A stretch of 64,000 bases of DNA from Halarcobacter anaerophilus (GTDB taxonomy: Bacteria > Campylobacterota > Campylobacteria > Campylobacterales > Arcobacteraceae). Below are positions 9,671-19,400 of this stretch, in pieces (positions within the stretch are counted from its first letter, which is position 1; each line of letters starts with the position of its first letter). The stretch is from positions 992,001 to 1,056,000 of the forward strand of contig NZ_CP041070.1 in assembly GCF_006459125.1 (NCBI RefSeq). Reading direction: 5' to 3'. Under the pieces are notes generated by a model. The model saw only the letters and a program-made list of their open reading frames with translations, was not told the origin of the DNA and searched no databases. The translations under genes were made by a program, and so were the position numbers.

Positions 9671-11002
9671 ATGAAATTGATATTTGACATTATAAAAAAT
9701 GGAAGAGATTTCCCCAAAAAAAGAAATTTTCATTTCAATATGGCTAATGGAATTATAGGAAGATCGGAAGATTGTGATTTTTATTTAGTGGATTCTCAAA
9801 ATTATATATCAAATCAACATGCAGTTATCGAATACAAACATGGAATATATTTTATAAAAGATATAAGTACAAACGGAACTTTTTTAAAATCTCCTTATAA
9901 AAGATTACCTAAAAATATGTCGATTAAAATCAATTCAACAGATATTTTTATTATTGGTGATTATGAAATACAAGCAAGATTTATAGATGATGATTATAGT
10001 CAAGACGATATTGTAAGTTATAAATCTCAATTAGAATATTCAAATGTCGAATCTTCTATTAGAGTGCCAAAACAGGTAATCCCCGATGATGATTTTTTCT
10101 TAGAAGATAGTTCAATTATGAATAACTCTTTTGTCCCTCAAGAAGATGAAAATTACGACACCAATATTATGAATGTTTTTGAAAAAGAAGAAGAGGAACA
10201 ATTTGATGATCTGTATGATTTTGAAAAAGAACCTTTTTTTGAAAATGGTGAAGATATTGGTTCAGTATCCAATCAATTAACGCAAGAACATATAAATATT
10301 CCTAAATTTGAAAGAGAGCAGAGTGAAATAACTTTTGATGTTAAAAAAAACAAAGAGAGTGAAGTTTTAATAACACAAGAAGAGACAAGCAAAAAAGAAA
10401 AAAATTTGCAAATTTATTCTAATCAAGAAGATGAAGCTCTTTTGATTCTTGAAAAAAAATTGGGAATAAGTTTAAAATCTCTAAGTAAAGAAGAAAAAAA
10501 AGCCAAACTTGAAGAGATAGCTCAAATTGTAATTAATTCTTTAGACGGTTTAAAAAATTCATTAGAGGTGAAAGATAAAATTAAAAAAGATTTATCAATT
10601 GATAATGTGGGTATCAAAAAAGATGATAATCCTGTAAAAATGGGACAATATGCACTGAATCTTCTCAATGATAGATTAGATAAAAACAGTTTAAAACTTT
10701 CAGAAGCAATTAAAAAATCTTTTAATGAATTAAATATTCATAATATTGCGCTACACAGATCGAGTAAAAATTTAATAAATATAGCTGCAACTAAATTTTC
10801 ACCAAAAAGTTTGGAATTATATTTTGAATCAAACGGTGAAATAAACTCATTAATGCCTAAAAAGTATCAGATGTGGGATGCCTATGTAAAAATGTTTAAA
10901 AAGATAAATGAAGACCAGGATTTTGGAATAAATTTTATTGCAAAAGATTTTTCAAAAGAATACAACAATATATGTTACACAATAAAATTGACATCAATAT
11001 AA
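9671..11002 (+). CDS. T6SS FHA-domain protein (Fha/TagH)
   Basis: Phosphothreonine-reading scaffold of the T6SS threonine-phosphorylation pathway. Residues 1-103 form an FHA domain with the ligand-binding GRS at 30-32, SNQHA and STNGTF. A long acidic, low-complexity linker (about 110-255) follows, then a C-terminal region (about 300-443) resembling the T6SS-associated FHA family, with ALNLLNDRLDKNSLKLSEAI and a MPKKYQMWDAYVKMF segment. The PP2C phosphatase and Ser/Thr kinase at the operon end are its likely regulators, as in the PpkA-PppA-Fha1 system of Pseudomonas aeruginosa. Its start follows the previous stop directly. Confidence 0.88.
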   Translation: MKLIFDIIKNGRDFPKKRNFHFNMANGIIGRSEDCDFYLVDSQNYISNQHAVIEYKHGIYFIKDISTNGTFLKSPYKRLPKNMSIKINSTDIFIIGDYEIQARFIDDDYSQDDIVSYKSQLEYSNVESSIRVPKQVIPDDDFFLEDSSIMNNSFVPQEDENYDTNIMNVFEKEEEEQFDDLYDFEKEPFFENGEDIGSVSNQLTQEHINIPKFEREQSEITFDVKKNKESEVLITQEETSKKEKNLQIYSNQEDEALLILEKKLGISLKSLSKEEKKAKLEEIAQIVINSLDGLKNSLEVKDKIKKDLSIDNVGIKKDDNPVKMGQYALNLLNDRLDKNSLKLSEAIKKSFNELNIHNIALHRSSKNLINIAATKFSPKSLELYFESNGEINSLMPKKYQMWDAYVKMFKKINEDQDFGINFIAKDFSKEYNNICYTIKLTSI

Positions 11003-11012
11003 AAGGAAAAAA

Positions 11013-11465
11013 ATGAAATATTTATATAGATTGCTAGTAGCACTATTCATAATGTTTAGTTTTAATGCGTGTTCTACAAAACCGACACATATTGAACTTG
11101 TTATTAATTCTTCAAATGATTTAAATCCGGATATTAATAAAGTTTCATCTCCTTTGATGCTCTCTTTTTATGAGTTAGAGTCTGCTGAAAATTTTATGAA
11201 ATATGATTATTGGACGCTAGTGGAAGATTCGGGAAAAAATTTGAATAGAGATCTTATTTCTCAAACAAAACATATAATAGTTCCAAATCAACAGCAAACA
11301 TATAAAATCAGATTTGACAAAGATGCGAGATTTTTAGGAGTAGTTGCAAACTTTAGAGAGATTCAAAATGATTCTAGCTGGAAACAGGTAATTAATTTGG
11401 ATGAAGATGGATATAACTTTAGTGAATTGAAGTTAGAAAAATTTAGTATTGAAAGAGTGGAATAA
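11013..11465 (+). CDS. tssJ: T6SS outer-membrane lipoprotein TssJ
   Basis: Outer-membrane lipoprotein that binds the TssM periplasmic domain. The signal peptide ends in a lipobox FNAC with Cys20. The mature part shows the TssJ beta-sandwich pattern: THIELVINSSNDLNPD, then SPLMLSFYELESAENFMKYD (the loop that contacts TssM) and FLGVVANFREIQNDSSWK near the end. Length 150 aa is typical. AAGGA precedes the ATG, and the stop overlaps the tssK start as TAATG. Confidence 0.94.
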   Translation: MKYLYRLLVALFIMFSFNACSTKPTHIELVINSSNDLNPDINKVSSPLMLSFYELESAENFMKYDYWTLVEDSGKNLNRDLISQTKHIIVPNQQQTYKIRFDKDARFLGVVANFREIQNDSSWKQVINLDEDGYNFSELKLEKFSIERVE

Positions 11466-12793
11466 TGCAAAATAAAGTAGTTTGGAGAGAAGGGTTATTT
11501 ATCAGACCCCAACATTTTCAACAAAATGACAGATATATAAATTATGAATTGATGACGCGTACAATGAATTCAAGACCGAATAACTGGGGCTTATTTGATT
11601 TAATTGTAGATGAAAACTTATTAAATACAGGAAAACTATCAATTAAAAAAGCATCGGGAATATTGCCTGATGGAACACTGTTTGATATAAAATCAAAAGA
11701 ACAATCTTTAACTTTGGATATAAAAAGCTCAGATTCCAATAAATTGATATATCTTGCAATCCCTTCAATTATACAAGATAGTGATGAGGTTCATTTTGCA
11801 GAACAGAAAAATTTACTTACTAGATATAGTGCACAAGTTATTGAAAATGTGCCGAATATAAACTCAGGAGAGTCAAGTATTAGTGATATACTTGTTGCAC
11901 AACAAAATTTTAAACTTATAACAGAAGACGGGATAAATGATAATTATATAAAAATTGAAATCGCAAAAATAGGAAATATATTGCCAAGCGGAGCTGTCTC
12001 TTTTGATGAAACATTTTCTCCTACTTTTCTTCACTTCAACAATTCAAAAAAACTTGTATCAAAAATGAAAGAACTGCTAAGTATGATAACTTATAGAGCA
12101 GAAAGATTAGCCGATAATTTAAGTGATTCTTCATTGCAATCGACAGAATTGGGAAATTATTTAATACTTCAACTTCTAAATAGATTTGAAGCAAGATTTA
12201 ACTATTTTTTGACTCAAGATAGAGTCCATCCCGATTTACTCTTTTTGGAATTGGTATCTTTAAGTAATGAATTAGCTATTTTTATGAAAAAAGAAAAAAG
12301 AATTCTTTCTCAAGTTGTTTATAATCATTCTGAACAGTATTCAAGTTTTGAAAGAGTTTTAGATGAATTAAAATCTATGTTAAGTATGGTATTAGAACAA
12401 AATAGTATATCCTTGCCTGTTGAAAAAAGAAAATACGGTATTTATATAGCTGTTATAAAAGATAAAAATATTATCAAAAATTCTACATTTATTTTTTCTG
12501 TTTCAGCAGATATTTCAACTAAAAAAATCAAAGAAACACTTCTTTCAAGTTTAAAATTAGGAACAATTGAAACAATAAAAAAACTTGTTAATTTCCATCT
12601 TGTAGGTTTCAAAATCAGAGCACTTTCCACTCCTCCCAAAGAGATACCTTTTAAAGTAAATCATCTGTATTTCAGTATTGAATTAAGTGAAGAGAATAAA
12701 AAAGAGTTATTAAAATCATCAGGTTTTGCATTTTATTTATCTAGTGAAATTGCAAATATTCAATATGCAATCTGGGCAATAAAAAATAATTAG
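11465..12793 (+). CDS. tssK: T6SS baseplate adaptor TssK
   Basis: TssK trimers link the baseplate wedges to the TssJLM membrane complex. The 442-residue protein opens with the family hallmark VWREGLFIRPQHFQQ and continues with LTLDIKSSDSNKLIYLAIPS and a helical mid-domain containing LQLLNRFEARFNYFL and VHPDLLFLELV. The C-terminal neck/head region ends near YLSSEIANIQYAIWAIK. It overlaps tssJ by one base and is 15 bases upstream of tssL. Confidence 0.96.
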   Translation: MQNKVVWREGLFIRPQHFQQNDRYINYELMTRTMNSRPNNWGLFDLIVDENLLNTGKLSIKKASGILPDGTLFDIKSKEQSLTLDIKSSDSNKLIYLAIPSIIQDSDEVHFAEQKNLLTRYSAQVIENVPNINSGESSISDILVAQQNFKLITEDGINDNYIKIEIAKIGNILPSGAVSFDETFSPTFLHFNNSKKLVSKMKELLSMITYRAERLADNLSDSSLQSTELGNYLILQLLNRFEARFNYFLTQDRVHPDLLFLELVSLSNELAIFMKKEKRILSQVVYNHSEQYSSFERVLDELKSMLSMVLEQNSISLPVEKRKYGIYIAVIKDKNIIKNSTFIFSVSADISTKKIKETLLSSLKLGTIETIKKLVNFHLVGFKIRALSTPPKEIPFKVNHLYFSIELSEENKKELLKSSGFAFYLSSEIANIQYAIWAIKNN

Positions 12794-12808
12794 AAAGAGA
12801 ATTGATTA

Positions 12809-13666
12809 ATGGGTAATAAAACTATTTTAATCTCAAATGACAATAGAAGTAATACTTTGACGAATTTTGACAAAGTAGATATGACGCCTTATGATAATTT
12901 TCGAAAACAAAGCAGTACATTTAGAAGAAATAATTTAAAAACAAAAGCAAATGAATATGAAATAAGTTTTAATCCTTTTATCAATGCTGCTTCACCTCTA
13001 ATAAAATATGTATTAGAAGTTTGCGAAAATAGCAATGATGAAGCACAAATGGATGATATTAGACAAAACTGCATCTCAAAAATTAATTTATACGGTGAAA
13101 CAGCCTTAAACTACGGTATTGACAATACTGAAGTATTAGTTACCAGATATATTTTATGTACTTTTGTTGATGAGCTTATGAATATGAATTTTTCATCGGG
13201 AAATAAAAGCTGGTCAAGCAATAGTTTACTAAATATTTTTCATAGAGAAACTTATGGAGGGGAGAACTTTTTTCATTTATTAGATAAATTTTTAAAGACT
13301 TCAGCAAAATATATTCATATATTAGAGTTGATGTATATTTGCATGGCTCTTGGTTTTGAAGGAAAATATAGAGTAATAGATAGAGGAGAGGTTGAGCTTA
13401 ATAATATAAAAGATAGTTTATTTAGACAAATAAAAATTGTAAAAGGAAGAGACCCTTACACTTTTTATACTTCGCAAGAACCGTCAAAAGATAAATATAG
13501 ACTTTTTAATAAAATACCTTATTCTCTTCTTTTCTTAGGAATATTTCTTTTCTTAGCCATTATTTATTCAATTTTAACTTTAACCTTAAGTAGTCAAAAT
13601 AGTGATTTTATGGATGTAGTCAACAATAAAAAAGTTGTAGTAGATAATTTAAAAGGAATAGAATAG
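12809..13666 (+). CDS. tssL: T6SS inner-membrane protein TssL (DotU/IcmH family)
   Basis: Tail-anchored inner-membrane protein of the membrane complex, 285 aa. The cytoplasmic DotU domain is recognised by NPFINAASPLIKYVLEVCE, a TRYILCTFVDELMN helix, and the block from NSLLNIFHRETYGGENFF through LELMYICMALGFEGKYR. A single hydrophobic segment at about 238-260 is followed by only 25 residues, the normal topology. No OmpA-like peptidoglycan-binding domain is fused, so anchoring to the wall must come from elsewhere. tssM follows with no gap. Confidence 0.95.
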   Translation: MGNKTILISNDNRSNTLTNFDKVDMTPYDNFRKQSSTFRRNNLKTKANEYEISFNPFINAASPLIKYVLEVCENSNDEAQMDDIRQNCISKINLYGETALNYGIDNTEVLVTRYILCTFVDELMNMNFSSGNKSWSSNSLLNIFHRETYGGENFFHLLDKFLKTSAKYIHILELMYICMALGFEGKYRVIDRGEVELNNIKDSLFRQIKIVKGRDPYTFYTSQEPSKDKYRLFNKIPYSLLFLGIFLFLAIIYSILTLTLSSQNSDFMDVVNNKKVVVDNLKGIE

Positions 13667-16600
13667 ATGAAAAAAAGCATATTTAAGACAGTCTCTTTTT
13701 GGATTATTTTTATATCCTTTATAGTCTCTTTATTTATAATTTTTGCTTCTGCTTATCTTTTTGATTCTTTCAAAGATTTAAATTTTAGATTATTAGTTGC
13801 CTTTTGCATCTTTTTTAGTAGTATTATAGTTGTTTTATTAACTATATTGTTAAAAAAAGAGGAAACACAGGAGAAGATAAAAGAGAAAAAAGAACAGCTT
13901 GAATTAGAAAAAGAGTATAAAAAAGTTATAGCTGAAAAAGTTAAAGATTTAAAAAAGAAATTTCATGAAGCAATAAAGATTATTAGAAAATCTTCTTTAT
14001 ATAAAAACAAAAGAAAAGCAAAATATGAGCTTCCTTGGTATTTAATTGTAGGAAATAATAGCGAAGGGAAAACCACGCTTTTAGAATCATCCGGATTAAG
14101 TTTTCCTTTAAATGTTGATTACAATAATAAAAAAGTAATAGAAGAGAGCAGTACAAACGCTTTTCAATGGTATTTTGCCGAACATTCGATTTTTATAGAT
14201 ATGCCGGGAAATTATATTGAGCAAAAACAGAATCCCGAAGATCCCATCGTTTGGAAAGAATTTTTAAAAATTTTTACGAAAAAAAGATGGCGAAGACCTA
14301 TAAACGGGATTATTTTATCTATTAGCGTAGATACAATTTTAGAAAAATCAGAATTAGAATTAGAACAATATGCAAAAGATTTACGAGATAGATTTGATGA
14401 ACTTTCAAAAGCTTTTATGTCAAGTATTCCTATTTATCTTATAGTTACAAAAAGTGATAGAATTGAGGGCTTCAATGAATATTTTTCATCTTTAACGGAA
14501 GATGAAAAAAATGAAATTTTAGGTATTACTTTTGATAGTGAAAATAAAAATATAGATACTTCCGTTATAAAACCTCAGTTGGAAGATTTGTTAAAAAGAT
14601 TAAACAGTTCTGTTCTTGATAAAATTCATTATGAATGGGAACCTTCAAATAAAGGTAGAATCTTCTCTTTTTGTGATAACTTTTCAAATTTTTTTGAAAA
14701 AGCAAATCTTTTTATTGAGATGTGTTTTTCCCAAACAAGATATAGAAAACCTTTATTGCTAAGAGGAATATATTTTACAAGCGTTCCGGGGAAAAGTAAT
14801 TCTCAAGCTTTAACGACTAAAAACGGATTGGATTATTCAAGGAGTAATACTAAAGGTTTATTTATAAAAAAACTTCTAAATGATATTATTTTTCCTGAAT
14901 CGGAAATTATCAAAATGGATGATAATTATAAAAAAAAGATAAAAAGAAATCAATATATAACTTATGGATTATCTTTACTTTTTATTGTCTTTTTTAGTTT
15001 TTTTATTCTAAAAGATTTTATTACACATAATAATCTATTAACAAAATTGGAAAAAAATTATGAAATATATCTGGATAAAAAGAATAAAATTTTGCCAAGT
15101 GATGATTTTAACGAAATCCTTGAAGTTTTAAATAAATTAGATAATATAAAAAAATATAATGATTTAAATACCTCTGATGATTTTTGGAAATTACTTTTTT
15201 ATAAAGTTGATGAAAGAAAAAGTAAATTACTGCAACAATATCATACGGATTTGGTAAAACTTTTACTTCCTAGAGTTGCTTCTTTTATTGAATATAATAT
15301 GAGAACCGAATTAAAAGATTTTAATAAAACATGGGATAACACAAAAGCTTATATTATGTTAAACAACCTAAAAAGAAGAGATTCTGAGTTTTTAATTGAA
15401 TATATGGCATTGTATTGGAATAAAAAATATCCTAATATGCCCCAAATTCAAAAAGAGTTGAATTATCATTGGCAAGATTTATTAAGACTTGGTTTTAACT
15501 CTTATGACATAAATCAAGATACTTTGAAACTGGCGAGAAACAGACTTATAAAACTTGGAATAGAGCGATTAACATATAAAGAGATTAAAGCAAGAGTATC
15601 TCATATGAATTTAAAAGATTTTACTTTTGCAAAAGCTTTAGGTAATAATGTTTCATCTTTTAGAGGAAATGAATATGTAATTCCCGGATTTTATACTAAA
15701 AAAGGGTATAAAATTATGATAAAAGAGGGAATCTCTTTAACTAGACAAGTTTTGAGTAGTAATTGGGTATTAGGAGAAAGAACGGACTTAAATGATATTG
15801 AAATAGGTGATTATTACAAAAAAATATTGGCTTTTTATTTCAATGATTATAAAAACTATTGGAACAATGCCTTATCTAAACTGAAAATTGCCTCATATAG
15901 TTCTATAATTCATTTGAATAATCAATTATCTTTGTTAAGTTCATCTGATTCGCCTGTTATTAGTGTATTAAGAGCACTAAAAGAAAATACTCAACTTTAT
16001 ACACCAGAAGAAGAACTTCAAATGAAATCAGATGATAAAGTAAAAAATATTGTCGTAAATAGAGTAGCCTCAGGACAATTAACCCGTATTGCAGCAAAAA
16101 AGCTTGCAAATAGTTCTTTTTCAATTATGGATAATACCAGTGTAAAAAGTTTAAGAGAATCTTTTTCCCCTTATAATGAACTTCTAGATGATGAATTGCA
16201 AGCATCTAGTATATTGAAAAATTCAATTAACAAAATGAATTATACTTATCAACTTATGACTTCAATTCAAGGAGCTATAACTCCCGATTTTGACGCATTT
16301 AAAATTGTAAAAAATAGAATTGAAGGTAAAATCGAGCCTATAGTTGTACCTTTAAATTCTTTACCTATACAGGTTAAAAAGTGGTACACTTATGTATTAA
16401 AAAGCAATTGGGAATTTTTATTAAGAAATGCAAAATCTTATGTAGATACAAAATATAAAGAAGAGGTATACTCTTTTTATGATGGAAGATTAAAAAATAG
16501 ATATCCTGTTGATAAAAAACAATCCAAAAGTTTTGTAAAACTTGAAGACTTTGCTGATTTTTTCAAAAGAGGCGGTGTTTTAGACTCTTTTTATAATGAA

Positions 16601-17143
16601 TATTTATCTAATTTTATAACTGTAAATTCAACAACATATGAGTACAACTACAAAAACTTGGATGGAAGTCGTGTTGATATTGATAAAAGTGTTCTTCAAG
16701 GGGTTTTAAAAGGATATAAAATAAGAAGAATCTTTTTTAGAAACAACGGTATTTTAGGTTTTGATGCTTTTATTCGACCAAGAGATTTAAGTAGCAATCT
16801 TGCTACAATGTATCTTCTTTATAATAATCAATCTATATATTATGAACATGGACCAATAATTAATAAAAAAATTGTATGGCCTCCTAAAAGTCTAAATAAT
16901 GCAGTCAAATTTAAACTTTTTGATCTAAGCAACGGACTTGTTTCTCAAGAGTATATAGACAATGACTGGGCTTTATTTAAATTAATTGATAATTTTGGTG
17001 TTCAAGTTTCTCGTAATAATGAAGCAATATTTACTTACAAAAAAGAGAAATATTCTGCTTCATATTATATAAAAGGTGCAATTGTCAATATGTTTAATAG
17101 GGATGGATCTTTATCAAATTTCTATTTAAGTAGGAGTTTATAA
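13667..17143 (+). CDS. tssM: T6SS inner-membrane protein TssM (IcmF)
   Basis: The 1158-residue core of the trans-envelope channel. Two N-terminal transmembrane segments (about 10-32 and 41-61) precede a cytoplasmic NTPase-like domain with Walker A GNNSEGKT at 129-136 and IDMPGNYIEQ. A third transmembrane segment lies near 430-448. The rest is periplasmic and ends in the TssM C-terminal beta domain that meets TssJ. The intact Walker A suggests nucleotide binding, which is not universal in the family. Its last base is the first base of the downstream phosphatase start (TAATG). Confidence 0.96.
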   Translation: MKKSIFKTVSFWIIFISFIVSLFIIFASAYLFDSFKDLNFRLLVAFCIFFSSIIVVLLTILLKKEETQEKIKEKKEQLELEKEYKKVIAEKVKDLKKKFHEAIKIIRKSSLYKNKRKAKYELPWYLIVGNNSEGKTTLLESSGLSFPLNVDYNNKKVIEESSTNAFQWYFAEHSIFIDMPGNYIEQKQNPEDPIVWKEFLKIFTKKRWRRPINGIILSISVDTILEKSELELEQYAKDLRDRFDELSKAFMSSIPIYLIVTKSDRIEGFNEYFSSLTEDEKNEILGITFDSENKNIDTSVIKPQLEDLLKRLNSSVLDKIHYEWEPSNKGRIFSFCDNFSNFFEKANLFIEMCFSQTRYRKPLLLRGIYFTSVPGKSNSQALTTKNGLDYSRSNTKGLFIKKLLNDIIFPESEIIKMDDNYKKKIKRNQYITYGLSLLFIVFFSFFILKDFITHNNLLTKLEKNYEIYLDKKNKILPSDDFNEILEVLNKLDNIKKYNDLNTSDDFWKLLFYKVDERKSKLLQQYHTDLVKLLLPRVASFIEYNMRTELKDFNKTWDNTKAYIMLNNLKRRDSEFLIEYMALYWNKKYPNMPQIQKELNYHWQDLLRLGFNSYDINQDTLKLARNRLIKLGIERLTYKEIKARVSHMNLKDFTFAKALGNNVSSFRGNEYVIPGFYTKKGYKIMIKEGISLTRQVLSSNWVLGERTDLNDIEIGDYYKKILAFYFNDYKNYWNNALSKLKIASYSSIIHLNNQLSLLSSSDSPVISVLRALKENTQLYTPEEELQMKSDDKVKNIVVNRVASGQLTRIAAKKLANSSFSIMDNTSVKSLRESFSPYNELLDDELQASSILKNSINKMNYTYQLMTSIQGAITPDFDAFKIVKNRIEGKIEPIVVPLNSLPIQVKKWYTYVLKSNWEFLLRNAKSYVDTKYKEEVYSFYDGRLKNRYPVDKKQSKSFVKLEDFADFFKRGGVLDSFYNEYLSNFITVNSTTYEYNYKNLDGSRVDIDKSVLQGVLKGYKIRRIFFRNNGILGFDAFIRPRDLSSNLATMYLLYNNQSIYYEHGPIINKKIVWPPKSLNNAVKFKLFDLSNGLVSQEYIDNDWALFKLIDNFGVQVSRNNEAIFTYKKEKYSASYYIKGAIVNMFNRDGSLSNFYLSRSL

Positions 17144-17820
17144 TGTATTTTAAAAGTTTTTCTTTTACTCATCCGGGACATGTTAGAAAAGTTAATGAAG
17201 ATGCTTTTTATTCTAGTGATGAAAAGGGTTTATGGATAGTTTGTGACGGAATGGGCGGTCATGATGAAGGAAATTTTGCAAGTCACTTGATAACTGATAT
17301 TTTTGAAGATTTTGAACTTAAAGGTGATTTTGAAGATAGAATAGCTCTTATGAATAAACAGTTAAAGGTTATTCATTCTCTTTTACAAAGTAAAGTTGAA
17401 AAACTAGGAAGCAATGTACAAATCGGCACAACTTTAATGTTACTGCACATTAGTGACGGTAAAGGAGTTTGTATTCATTCAGGAGACACTAGATGTTATA
17501 ATTTAAGAAACAATATTTTAAGTACAGTAACAAAAGATCATGCAGTAGAAATTGATGATTTCTATGGATATAGAAGAGTTTTAACTTCTGCTATAAGCGC
17601 ACCGGGGGATTTAAAAATTGAAATTACACGATTTATTGTTCACCCTGAAGATGTTTATTTGCTCTGCAGTGACGGTTTATATGATAATATTTCAAATCAA
17701 ATTATTAAAACTTCGATGGAAGATTTATCTTTAAAATCAGGAATAGATAAGCTTAGATTTAATGTATTGTCTTCTGTTGCAGATGATAATATTACAGCTA
17801 TATTGATTGGTAAAAAATGA
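17143..17820 (+). CDS. PP2C-type Ser/Thr phosphatase of the T6SS control circuit
   Basis: PPM/PP2C phosphatase of 225 aa. The metal-binding motifs are visible: an early NEDAF (Asp near residue 23), DGMGGHDEGNFAS beginning at Asp35, HSGDTRCY, the KDHAVE segment and CSDGLYDNI, with VADDNITAIL at the end. It corresponds to PppA, which removes the activating phosphates placed by PpkA. It overlaps tssM by one base and the kinase by four (ATGA), so the opposing enzymes are made together. Confidence 0.92.
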   Translation: MYFKSFSFTHPGHVRKVNEDAFYSSDEKGLWIVCDGMGGHDEGNFASHLITDIFEDFELKGDFEDRIALMNKQLKVIHSLLQSKVEKLGSNVQIGTTLMLLHISDGKGVCIHSGDTRCYNLRNNILSTVTKDHAVEIDDFYGYRRVLTSAISAPGDLKIEITRFIVHPEDVYLLCSDGLYDNISNQIIKTSMEDLSLKSGIDKLRFNVLSSVADDNITAILIGKK

Positions 17821-18674
17821 GCTTACTAGAAGACATAACTAAAAAAAGTATTAAAAAGAAATTTGATAAAAATGAAAAGACAAAATTTCTAAATAAAAAA
17901 TATTATTGTCTTGATGAAGTGGGAAGAGGAGGCTTAAGTATTGTCTATGAAGGTTTAGATATTTATAGTGAATATTTTAAAAAAAAGTCAAATATAGTAA
18001 TAAAAACACCAACTAAAGAGTTATTACAAAAAGATGATATTGCTGCTTTTGTTTATGCCGAATACAGGTTTTTAAGAAGATTAAATTTAGACAGTATTGT
18101 AAAAGTAATAGATTTCGGTATAGATAAAAAAAGCAAAATTCCTTATTTAGTATTAGAGTATATTCAAGGAGAATTATTAAGCGAAATCTCAATAGCAAAT
18201 ATGGAGTTAAAAACTAAAAAACATATTTTTAAATCATTAATAAAAACTTTAAATTACATTCATAGCAAGAATGTAATTCATGCAGACATTTCACCTACAA
18301 ATATAATAATAAATAAAGAAAACAATCCTATTATTATTGATTTTGGAATATCTCAAGATATTAAAGAGAATGAAGATATTTCACTGGAATATAAAAAAGT
18401 AAAAGCTCTTAATCCAAGATACTGTGCACCTGAATTATTAGAAAATGAAATGAAAAAACCTACAATATATTCAGATATATTTTCATTAGGTACTATTTTA
18501 TATGAAATTTATGCAAATAAGCCTCTTTTTGAAAAAACTTCAAAAGAGTTATTCTCTTTGCCAATAAAAAAAAGAGATCTCTCTTCAATCCCATTTGTAT
18601 TAAGAAATTGGTTTAAAAATGCATTGTCAGTTGAGCCACAAAAAAGAAAATTAACAAAAATATACTTTTTTTAG
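17817..18674 (+). CDS. Cytoplasmic Ser/Thr protein kinase (PpkA-like, variant HRD motif)
   Basis: Eukaryotic-type kinase of 285 aa. Visible are the glycine loop GRGGLSIVYEG, a VIKTP lysine, the catalytic loop HADISPTN (His155, Asp157, Asn162) and DFG starting at Asp175. The catalytic loop reads HAD rather than HRD, so the arginine that normally contacts the phosphorylated activation loop is missing. The protein stops soon after the kinase fold: there is no transmembrane segment or periplasmic sensor, unlike P. aeruginosa PpkA. It is the last gene of the core operon; the next gene, hcp, has its own promoter. The likely substrate is the FHA protein or another T6SS component. Confidence 0.88.
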   Translation: MSLLEDITKKSIKKKFDKNEKTKFLNKKYYCLDEVGRGGLSIVYEGLDIYSEYFKKKSNIVIKTPTKELLQKDDIAAFVYAEYRFLRRLNLDSIVKVIDFGIDKKSKIPYLVLEYIQGELLSEISIANMELKTKKHIFKSLIKTLNYIHSKNVIHADISPTNIIINKENNPIIIDFGISQDIKENEDISLEYKKVKALNPRYCAPELLENEMKKPTIYSDIFSLGTILYEIYANKPLFEKTSKELFSLPIKKRDLSSIPFVLRNWFKNALSVEPQKRKLTKIYFF

Positions 18675-18772
18675 ATAAATTTATAATATTTTCAATTCTT
18701 TTTGTATAATTTAATTATAATTAAATTATTAGTTTAGTAATATTCTATACAAATTTTTTTAAAGGAAGAATA
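18675..18772 (+). promoter_or_regulatory. Promoter region of hcp
   Basis: A 98-base gap follows the kinase gene. TATAAT at 18705-18710, preceded by a T-rich stretch typical of Campylobacterota sigma-70 promoters, makes a good -10 box. An A/T palindrome (about 18711-18727) lies just after it. AAAGGAAG before the ATG at 18773 is a strong ribosome binding site. Confidence 0.6.
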
Positions 18773-19297
18773 ATGAATAATCCGATTTTTATTTCGATTA
18801 CAGGTAGTACTCAAGGTTTAATCACTCAAGGTACTTTTACACCGGAGTCTGTTGGTAACTCATACCAAAAAGGACATGAAGATGAGGCACTTATTAAAGG
18901 GTTTTCTCATAATATTAAAATCCCAAGAGATCCACAATCAGGACAACCATCTGGACAAAGAGTTCATGAACCGTTAGTTATTTCAAAACTTTTTGATAAA
19001 TCTTCACCTCTTCTTTATAATGCTTTGACAAAAGGTGAAACTTTAACGAATGTAGAATTGAAATGGTATAGAACAAGTTATGCAGGTAAACCTGAACACT
19101 ATTTTAGTATTGTATTAGAAGATGCTGTTATTGTAGATATTGATTCTTTTATGGACAATGAAGAAGGGTTAGCAAAAACTCAAGTTGCACCTCTAGAAAG
19201 AGTATCTTTTGCATATAGAAAAATTACATGGAGACATGAAACTGCAAGCACTTCGGGAGAAGATGATTGGAGAATCGGTGTTGGGCTAAGTGCTTAA
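18773..19297 (+). CDS. hcp: T6SS inner-tube protein Hcp (TssD)
   Basis: Hexameric ring protein forming the inner tube and a carrier for small effectors. The 174-residue sequence begins NNPIFISITGSTQGLITQG and contains GFSHNIKIPRDPQSGQPSGQ, the KLFDKSSPLLYNAL helix and a closing FAYRKITWRHETASTSGEDDW, all characteristic of Hcp. With its own promoter and a terminator right behind it, it is probably transcribed as a short abundant message, in keeping with the high copy number of Hcp. Confidence 0.97.
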   Translation: MNNPIFISITGSTQGLITQGTFTPESVGNSYQKGHEDEALIKGFSHNIKIPRDPQSGQPSGQRVHEPLVISKLFDKSSPLLYNALTKGETLTNVELKWYRTSYAGKPEHYFSIVLEDAVIVDIDSFMDNEEGLAKTQVAPLERVSFAYRKITWRHETASTSGEDDWRIGVGLSA

Positions 19298-19303
19298 CAC
19301 TTG

Positions 19304-19340
19304 AAAAAGGAGATAATTTTTATTATCTCCTTTTTTATTT
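19304..19340 (+). terminator. Rho-independent terminator after hcp
   Basis: A 14-base arm AAAAAGGAGATAAT (19304-19317) pairs perfectly with 19322-19335 across a TTTT loop and runs into a T tract. It lies seven bases after the hcp stop and isolates hcp from the vgrG island. Confidence 0.9.
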
Positions 19341-19400
19341 TTTATAAAGTAATAGTTTAAAAATTATTTTATAAAGAATAATAAAAAGGTGCAACTAAGA

